In this document: piece by piece, positions 37,001-46,000 of the stretch
How positions within the stretch are numbered: the first letter of the stretch is position 1
Layout: each line of letters starts with the position of its first letter
Assembly: GCF_964340395.1 (NCBI RefSeq)
Contig: NC_135550.1
Span: forward strand, 558,001 to 622,000
Length of the DNA stretch: 64,000 nt
Direction: 5' to 3'
From: Glandiceps talaboti
Lineage: Eukaryota; Hemichordata; Enteropneusta; Spengelidae
The notes under the pieces: model-generated
Database searches by the model: none
Told to the model about the DNA's origin: nothing
Seen by the model: the letters and a program-made list of their open reading frames with translations, nothing else
Translations under genes and position numbers: made by a program

Positions 37001-40000
37001 AAACAAATTGACGTGCATATGTATGCCATTGTACCAAGTTTGAAAAAAATCGGTCCAGGCATCTCCAAGAAATAAATGGCTGCGGACGGACGGACGCACG
37101 GAACCCAATCCATAAGTCCCCGTCCCGGACTTCGTCCGGCGGGGACTAATTAAAGAGCTCAATGTATCTTTTCATCTTTTCATGGTGATAATTTTATTTC
37201 AAATGTAATAAAGACAAAAAAAGCCTAAACGCAAATATGTCTATACATGTACATCATCTCATGCAAAGCATTTTTAAATTGACTAACTTGATATGGATAC
37301 TACATTTGAAGACTTTTAGGCCTTATTCTAGCAGAACATCATAAAATATATCAAACTAGAAGTAAACTAAAAACGCTCCCGTTCAGAGATATCATTTTAG
37401 CATTTTCCTGGGTTATTTGTAGTGAACTGTATATTCAGAAAATTTCTGCACAGACAGACAGACATTGCCACGACATTACCTCCCATACGGGAGCTAAAAC
37501 ATCTACACTTACCTCGGCTTGTGTTGTTTCTCTTGGGAGCTTGAAATGTTCAGCTTTCATTCCAATCTACAGAGGGAAACAGTTACACATTACAACATAT
37601 TTTTTCTTCAAATTGCCTGTCTTCATCTGTCACATCAACATCATTTCTCCAGTCTTTTAACAAAATGGCTTTTCAATTACAATAGGAAATGAAATCATTA
37701 CAAACATCGTATTCTAAAGACATTATAATTACTGTATTATTTACCTACAAAATATCTACAAGAATCAAATTGAATTCCTTTGTCAATGTCATACCACCAC
37801 ATCCCACCCACCACATCCCTTGTCATACAACCCACCCCGACCTCCATATACCATCATACAACCCACCCCAACCTCCACATCCCATCATACAACCCACCCC
37901 AACCTCCATATCCCATCATACAACCCACCCCAACCTCCACATCCCATCATACAACCCACCCCAACCTCCATATCTCATAATACAACCCACCCCAACCTCC
38001 ATATCCCATCTACAACCCACCCCAACCTCCACATCCCATCATACAACCCACCCCAACCTCCACATCCCATCATACAACCCACCCCAACCTCCATATCCCA
38101 TCATACAACCCACCCCAACCTCCACATCCCATCATACAACCCATCCCAACCTCCATATCCCATCATACAACCCACCCCAACCTCCATATCTCATAATACA
38201 ACCCACCCCAACCTCCATATCCCATCATACAACCCACCCCAACCTCCATATCCCATCATACAACCCACCCCAACCTCCACATCCCATCATACAACCCACC
38301 CCAACCTCCATATCTCATAATACAACCCACCCCAACCTCCATATCCCATCATACAACCCACCCCAACCTCCATATCTCATAATACAACCCACCCCAACCT
38401 CCATATCTCATAATACAACCCACCCCAACCTCCATATCCCATCATACAACCCACCCCAACCTCCACATCCCATCATACAACCCACCCCAACCTCCACATC
38501 CCATCATACAACCCACCCCAACCCCCACATCCCATCATACAACCCACCCCAACCTCCATATCTCATAATACAACCCACCCCAACCTCCATATCCCATCTA
38601 CAACCCACCCTAACCTCCATATCCCATCATACAACCCACCCCAACCTCCATATCCCATCATACAACCCACCCCAACCTCCATATCCCATCATACAACCCA
38701 CCCCAACCTCCATATCCCATAATACAACCCACCCCAACCTCCATATCTCATAATACAACCCACCCCAACCTCCATATCTCATAATACAACCCACCCCAAC
38801 CTCCATATCCCATCATACAACCCACCCCAACCTCCACATCCCATCATACAACCCACCCCAACCTCCATATCTCATAATACAACCCACCCCAACCTCCATA
38901 TCCCATCTACAACCCACCCCAACCTCCACATCCCATCATACAACCCACCCCAACCTCCATATCCCATCATACAACCCACCTCAACCTCCATATCCCATCA
39001 TACAACCCACCCCAACCTCCATATCCCATCATACAACCCACCCCCAACCTCCATATCCCATCATACAACCCACCCCACCCTCCAAATCCCTTATCATACA
39101 ACTCACCCTGACCTCCATATCCCTTGTCATACCACCACATCCCTTGTCATGCAACTCACCCTGACCTCCACATCCCATCATACAACTCACACCGACCTCC
39201 ATGTCGCTTGTCATACAACCCATCCCAACCTCCATACCCCTTGTCATACAACCAACCTTGACCTCCACATCACATCATACAACTCACCCTGACCTCCATA
39301 TCGCTTGTCATACCACCATATCCCACCCTCCATTTCCTATGTATGCCAGATATCAAGTGGGTGAATTCCCTTGTCATATAACCCACATTACCCAACCTTC
39401 CATTTCCCTTGTCATATCTCTCCACCTTCACTTTCCCATGTAAACCAGACAGTGGGTACGCTAATTGATTTATTACAATGAAGTATTAGCATCATGCAAT
39501 TATATCTTTGTCTCTGTCAATGGTAGTGCTTCCTGATAACCTTTGACATCAATTCAGCTACTGAATAAAACTAATTCTATATTAAGGGAACAGTCTGTGT
39601 TCTTTACATTTTCTTTTAGCAAAAATTCACAAATCGAAACCTTAAAATGCAGCAACTCAGATGACAAGGTGTCATTCCTATTTCTACTCCATAATATTTT
39701 GAGCTACACAATAATGAATGGTGTGAGTGAAAATAACAACAAATGATATAACCACTTATACTAGTTTAATTCAATCATTATAAATACATGACTTGTTGCT
39801 TGTCAATCATCAACGTACAACCTTTAAAGCACTTCAACGATATTTTCATGGATTTCATTTCTCTTACCTCAGTTGCGAACTTGATTTTATTTCTGACATA
39901 TACATTGGAATCACTTCTATCGCCAACCTGTGATACAGATTAGATAACAATTACAATCTGAGCAGTGGTTGTCCGTGGTAAAGTTCATCATTTGTAAATG

Positions 40001-43000
40001 ATTAATAAGTATGTCAAATGCAGATGTGATATTAAAACATCAAGAAATGAAAGTACTTGCTAAATATTTATTATAGCTGTTCAGAACAGTGTAGAAATAA
40101 AACCATAACAATCAAAATTTTCTGGTAGAAATATGACACAAAAAAAATCATTAATCATTTAGTATGTATAACAGTGTTAAACAATTCTTCCTGTGGACCC
40201 TACGCAAAGTGGTGCACTGCTGAGTGTTTGTTCGGTGTGATTATCTCCCAGAAGAGAAGAGATAAAGCAACTCTGGCAGTAACTTTTCCTAATAATAAGA
40301 TTAGGGGTGTTTTAATTTAGACAAGAAGAGAAGAATGGACAAGATGTCTGAATTATATCTCACTATAGTCTATCTGCTAGACCTCAGATGTTCTTCCGAT
40401 ACAATTTACGACACACGACCAAACATTGCTATCGAGGATGGAACATCTGAGTTCGGGCAAGCCCTCACTGCAAACTTTGTTTGCTTATTGTATCGGAAGA
40501 AAGCCTGAACGTCTAGCAGCAAGACTATTCTCACTACAGAGACAGACTAGAAACTCCTATTGTATTAGGTGTGAATGAGGCTCTTAATCCACCTTTCTAC
40601 TGTCTTGGTCATCCTTCAAGCATGCCTTTTGTTTTAATCTCTTTCCGAAGACTGACGAACGCTGTGCAAAATCATACTTTAGGTCTAAATGACTTTTTGC
40701 CATTGACACGAAGAGTTTCTATCAGAAAAGGTCAAAGGTTAGTAGGTGTTAATTGCTATGACTCGAAACAGAGACCCTCATGCAGTCATAATCAAAATCA
40801 CTGCTGTTTCAGATGAGTTATGCTTTGTTGAAATTGCTTGTTCCCAGCAACCTTTATTTATGATTATATCATTAGTGATGTTTAAAGGATTTTGACACAG
40901 GAATTCAAACATTATGAGATTATTGGGTTTTTTCCTCGGATGAGTCAGAACATGCTTTAGCGAATTGTGCATTGCTACACTATTGTACACATGCTACTTT
41001 TTACAGAAAGTTCTTTTGAAAAATGGATATTACTATACATGTAGGCCAGGGATTAGAATAAACTACACTTCGACTCTATTACCCTTGCTTGTAGCCCGTT
41101 TTTTTTTTTATTCACTGTTTGATCAGTCGTGCGTCTTTGATCATATTGTTGATATGGTCGTCCTTGCTCTCGGAGTTATGAAAGTCTGCAGTTCCTAAAA
41201 AAATTGTCATTTCATTCACAGTCATCAAAAGCTATCATTTCACTGTTGAAATCCATGTCAACAAATGTGTTTGGTAACCTGATACAACTACAAGTACACA
41301 TTATGCATCTATGCTATACTATAGTACATACACAGGAACATGTTTGTGATATGTCTGACAGGCTGTCAACATCTGGTTGGAAGGTATTGTTGCTAGCTGC
41401 AATAATTGTAGCATTTGTTGCGATTTTGAGGGCTTTTTCTTCTGTTTTTGTACTTTTTTTCGTTCTGATGTTTAACTGGAAGCAAACCAGTGTGAACACC
41501 AAGAGATGCATTTTCCAAAAGATTGGAGTCAATCATGGAGGACTAAAGAAAAAGTTTGAGTCAGCAATGCAGTATGCGCAGCACAACGCTGCGCTTCGCA
41601 CTGTGAAGTGTGGGGGAGAGTGTGAGAGAAGGATGTCCCCCCTGTCATGGTAAATTTTGTATTTGTAGATGCCAGTAGATGGCTGGAGATGCATTTTGGA
41701 CATAAAATCTGTGGGAAATTGTACCCTTTTAAAATTACTCTTTATGATGATTCCTAAAATTTCACTATAACTTACATACAAGTTACAATATCCCTCTCCT
41801 TGTTGTGATGGAAACAATTTAAGCTGGGCTCTTGTTTCCATCTGCTCATAAAGTTTCGATGTTTGCTAAGGTCACTGGTGTGTTCTTCATTATTATTTTC
41901 TCAGTGACCACCACTACCAGTGAAAAAACTAATCTTCTTTTGTTTTTTGCTACGATCTTTCGATCTTCCGACTTTTTGCGCTAGACGACGATGATGATGA
42001 TGATGTAGAGACCTCTGTGTCGACTTGATCGTCAGCTTTTCAGGCCCTCAACGGTGAATCTTGGTAATCGAGACTGTCAACAAATATGGCGGAAGTCATG
42101 GCAAAAGCAGTCAGCGGTGTTACAGAGGTATCGATTCTGAATTTAAGTTTCCAACGCCCTGACGTCAATTCCACAAAAAGTATAAATGTACTGACTCCGT
42201 AAGGGAAAGTTTTGTTGACACTCATATAAGATACATTGATAACGCACAGTCAGTCTATTGTTAACATAAAAAATGCCACAAAAAGATCAACTTTGATAAA
42301 CTTAATGTACAAATTGAAAGATTAGAGGGAGTAGATGAGACGTCCAAATGGACGTCTCTCGTCACGTGTTTGTCTACCATCACTGTCGCGAACTCTGACC
42401 TACTCATTGTCGTGTGCGAAACACTGAACTTGCTCCCGGAAATTGGAACATCTATCTGCCACAGCTCAGAAGCCTTAGTAAAAACCAAATTTATGGGACA
42501 GGTTGTGATTTTCATTTGTTGATGGGTTAGATTAATGGAAACAAAATTAGTACATGTGTATTTTAATTCCGAAAAAGCTGTGTTAGGGGATTGTGTTGCA
42601 TGATGTTGACAGTGACACATGTGAATGTTGGGCACTGACTGAATCAATGCGTGATCACTGGCATGGCCATATAGACGGCCGATGCATGTGCGCCCGGTCA
42701 GACATGAAGAATGAACTTGTTGTGCAAATCAGAAAATAATTACAGTGGTATTTACAAAGCATCCTAACTTTGACGTTGTTGATAGATTTCTGAGTTTCAA
42801 GGACACCTAATGTCCTAGTATCAAGTTTACAGGATGTAACTAATGCTGTCATTTGATATAGCAGGACCAAATCATGATACACAGATAGATAGTAACGGTA
42901 ATTAATAAAAAATAAATTATTTCCAAGTTTGCTTGACTATTATTTGTAAGTTTTTCGTTCACATTTGGTACCTTTTAAAGTCAGGGATTTTTTTTCTTCA

Positions 43001-46000
43001 ATGATATTAAAACACAGCAGTGTACTAACAGTTCTACAAATGAAATAAGTGGTTACAAGATTAGGATTTCTCAAAGTTTTTATTCAATCATATGTTCCCT
43101 GTGACTTATTTAGAAGTTGTTCTTTGTCCTTGTCTGAAAAAAAGGAATTATAAATTTGAGCATTGCCATTCATTGATATTCAGATTAAAAATTGTGACTA
43201 CCTGGCTGTCCAATCTTTCTAAACAATATATAATATACTCTGTACAATTCTCGCTATCTGCAATACAATTCTATGCATCGCTAAGGAGTCAAATGGAACA
43301 CAGTCTCGTGACCGCGCTTGCATTTGTCGACACCTACACTTCTGGTCGCCTATGTCAATACACGTGAATGTTTCTTCCAAACAGTTTAATTTGTAACAAA
43401 TAAGATAAACGCAAGTTTTAAGCTCATATAATTATGGAGGTGGGAAATTTAAATATGTACAGTATCTTCCAGAGCAAAATTACAAGAGATGTCTACAACT
43501 GAAAATGGGAAAGAAACATTCATGTGTATTAGCATAGCCGACCGGAAATGTAGTTGTCGACATTAGAATGCGTTGTCGCGCGACTTCGTTCCATTTAACT
43601 CCACAGTGATGTGTAGGATTGTATTGCAGGTAGCGAGAATTGCAGAAAGATGTAAATTACCAGCAAATTAGCAAGGTGTAAAATAGCAGAAAAATCAACC
43701 CAACTTTGCATTCAGATCTGGATCACATCTGTCTATTTGTATATATTTCCATCTACATTGTAAATCACATCAAACGCAACAATTATTACAGCTACATGTA
43801 CAATGTACGCTGGCTCAACTATAGCGTTACTTTACGTGATCAAATGTAACATTGCGACTTTGTACATAAACAAAAGGCCCCTAATTAGGATTAAAAGATT
43901 ACTTCTAAAGCAAATAAGTGACATCTTCACACCAAGGGAAAAGCTGCGTTTCTAGTCTGTTCCTATAGTGGTCTGAAATTCTATATACAGCTGGATGTGA
44001 GAAAAATGGCCAGGGAAAAAGTTTCATATCACCAAAAAATCAATGAGTCAATTGATCAGTATCACACAAAAAATGTTATATTTCACTATAAAAAAATAAT
44101 TAATCAATTGATCAATCATTCACAATCAAGTAATCAATAAATAAATAAATTGATTGATCAATTACACACTCCCTGCTCCCTGTGCTTCTGATTACATAAT
44201 GAACTCTCTCACATAGGGGTTGTGAGCATGTTACATAATGAACTCTCTCACATAGGGGTTGTGAGCATGTTACATAATGAACTCTCTCACATAGGGGTTG
44301 TGAGCAGGTTACATAATGAACTCTCTCACATAGGGGTTGTGAGCAGGTTACATAATGAACTCTCTCACATAGGGGTTGTGAGCAGGTTACATAATGAACT
44401 CTCTCACATAGGGGTTGTGAGCAGGTTACATAATGAACTCTCTCACATAGGGGTTGTGAGCAGGTTACATAAATGGACTCTCTCACATAGGGGTTGTGAG
44501 CAGGTTACATAATGAACTCTCTCACATAGGGGTTGTGAGCAGGTTACATAAATGGACCAATAGCTGGACCTTTCAGCCTATGTGATAACATAATTGAGAA
44601 TAATGAATGAACAGTAACTGTGACACATACATATAAAAATACCAATTAACAACACAAAATACTTAAATAATACACCCACTGAGGGTAATACACAATGTGC
44701 TGGGCACTGACCTCTTTACAACTTTTATGTTTGACCTTTGGGCTTGTGTATGTTGTAAAGCAGTAAATATACATCACTGGAGGTAATATACATACATGTA
44801 GAGACACTGATTACATCTGCATATAGAATTTCAGTGTGTCTCTAAGACTCAAGTATATACATGTACTTTGCATTTCAATCACTCTACCTGTACAACAGCT
44901 AAACCAGGTTTGAATGATGGGACATTTTCACGAATCTTGATTATCTGGTCTTTAAGCTCATCACGGATATCTCTGAAATTTAAACAGTAAACATCAATGT
45001 TTAAATAAATGTGGACATTTGTAGAAATCCCTTCTCTAAACATGTTGCCTTAATTAGAGCATGGATAGACCATAATGGAGATAGATCCTTGGTTAGAGAG
45101 AATCATTGTTTTTGTACATACACGTATGATATTGAGAGACACTTGAAAGTTGAATACAAATACAAATCATGCATATTGTGTTATGCTTTTATCAAATAAA
45201 TCAAAACTCTGAGATAAGATACTACTAGTTGAAGTTCTATTTATATAGTCAATCACATTACCAATTTTCATAGGGTACATGTATCTGACAGATAATGGAA
45301 GACTGAATTACAAATCTGCTACAATTCCAAGGCCAATCCTGCCAAACTTGTTGCAGTTCCCAAATATCTATTTTATGAATCTAAATAGTTTGCAAAAAGT
45401 ATATATATATTTTTAAATCATTAACATATTTGAAGTGAACAATGAGGTACAACATGTAGCATGTACTAATATGCTTCAATAACAGTTGGATTTATGTCAA
45501 TTATGATTTCTCAAATTACAATATTGTAAAAAATAATTTCAAAATAAACCTTGATATAACTTAGTATTTGATATGATGTATACCGTGACCTATAGTCAGT
45601 GGTGAGTATTTGATATGATGTATACCGTGACCTATAGTCAGTGGTGAGTATTTGATATGATGTATACCGTCACCTATAGTCAGTGGTGAGTATTTGATAT
45701 GATGTATACCGTGACCTATAGTCAGTGGTGAGTATTTGATATGATGTATACCATGACAGGGCTCGAAATTCGGTTTTTTTCTTGGTAGCCCAGGTGGGCT
45801 ACCATCATTTAAATTTGGTAGCCCAAGAGCAGTGACTGGTAGCCCATATACATGCATTCCTAAATTAATGGTGTTTGTGTATATATGTAACTATATGATG
45901 TATTGAATTCGATGATTGATTGAATAACTTGAGAGGTCACGTTAACACGTTATTTGTGTGTATTTCACGCCATATTTGACATTGGGGACGCAATTTTTTG

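Larger units (their letters stand above)
39928..44190. other. intron 2, mainly diverged repeats
   Basis: It includes the MITE at 40366-40527 and the fold-back pair at 43240-43645. A segment at 41400-41480 (TTTTGAGGGCTTTTTCTTCTG) recurs in diverged form at 49795-49870. A 149-residue plus frame at 41204-41653 has one hydrophobic stretch but no family resemblance, so I do not call it a gene. Confidence 0.45.

Noticed and set aside
36224-37162. several minus frames with MLEQISFK-type starts
   Set aside because: They follow the 151-bp tandem units and differ by frame between copies.
37689-38753. 354-residue proline/histidine-rich frame
   Set aside because: A 31-bp repeat without stops produces it; it is in an intron and on the wrong strand for the gene.
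41204-41653. 149-residue plus frame with a hydrophobic stretch
   Set aside because: No family resemblance, no splice context, and part of it is a dispersed repeat also at 49.8 kb.
42261-42647. 128-residue minus frame
   Set aside because: Random-looking composition and no recognisable motif or splice site.
44112-44512. overlapping repetitive frames on both strands
   Set aside because: The 39-bp unit is a multiple of three and stop-free; purely repeat-derived.
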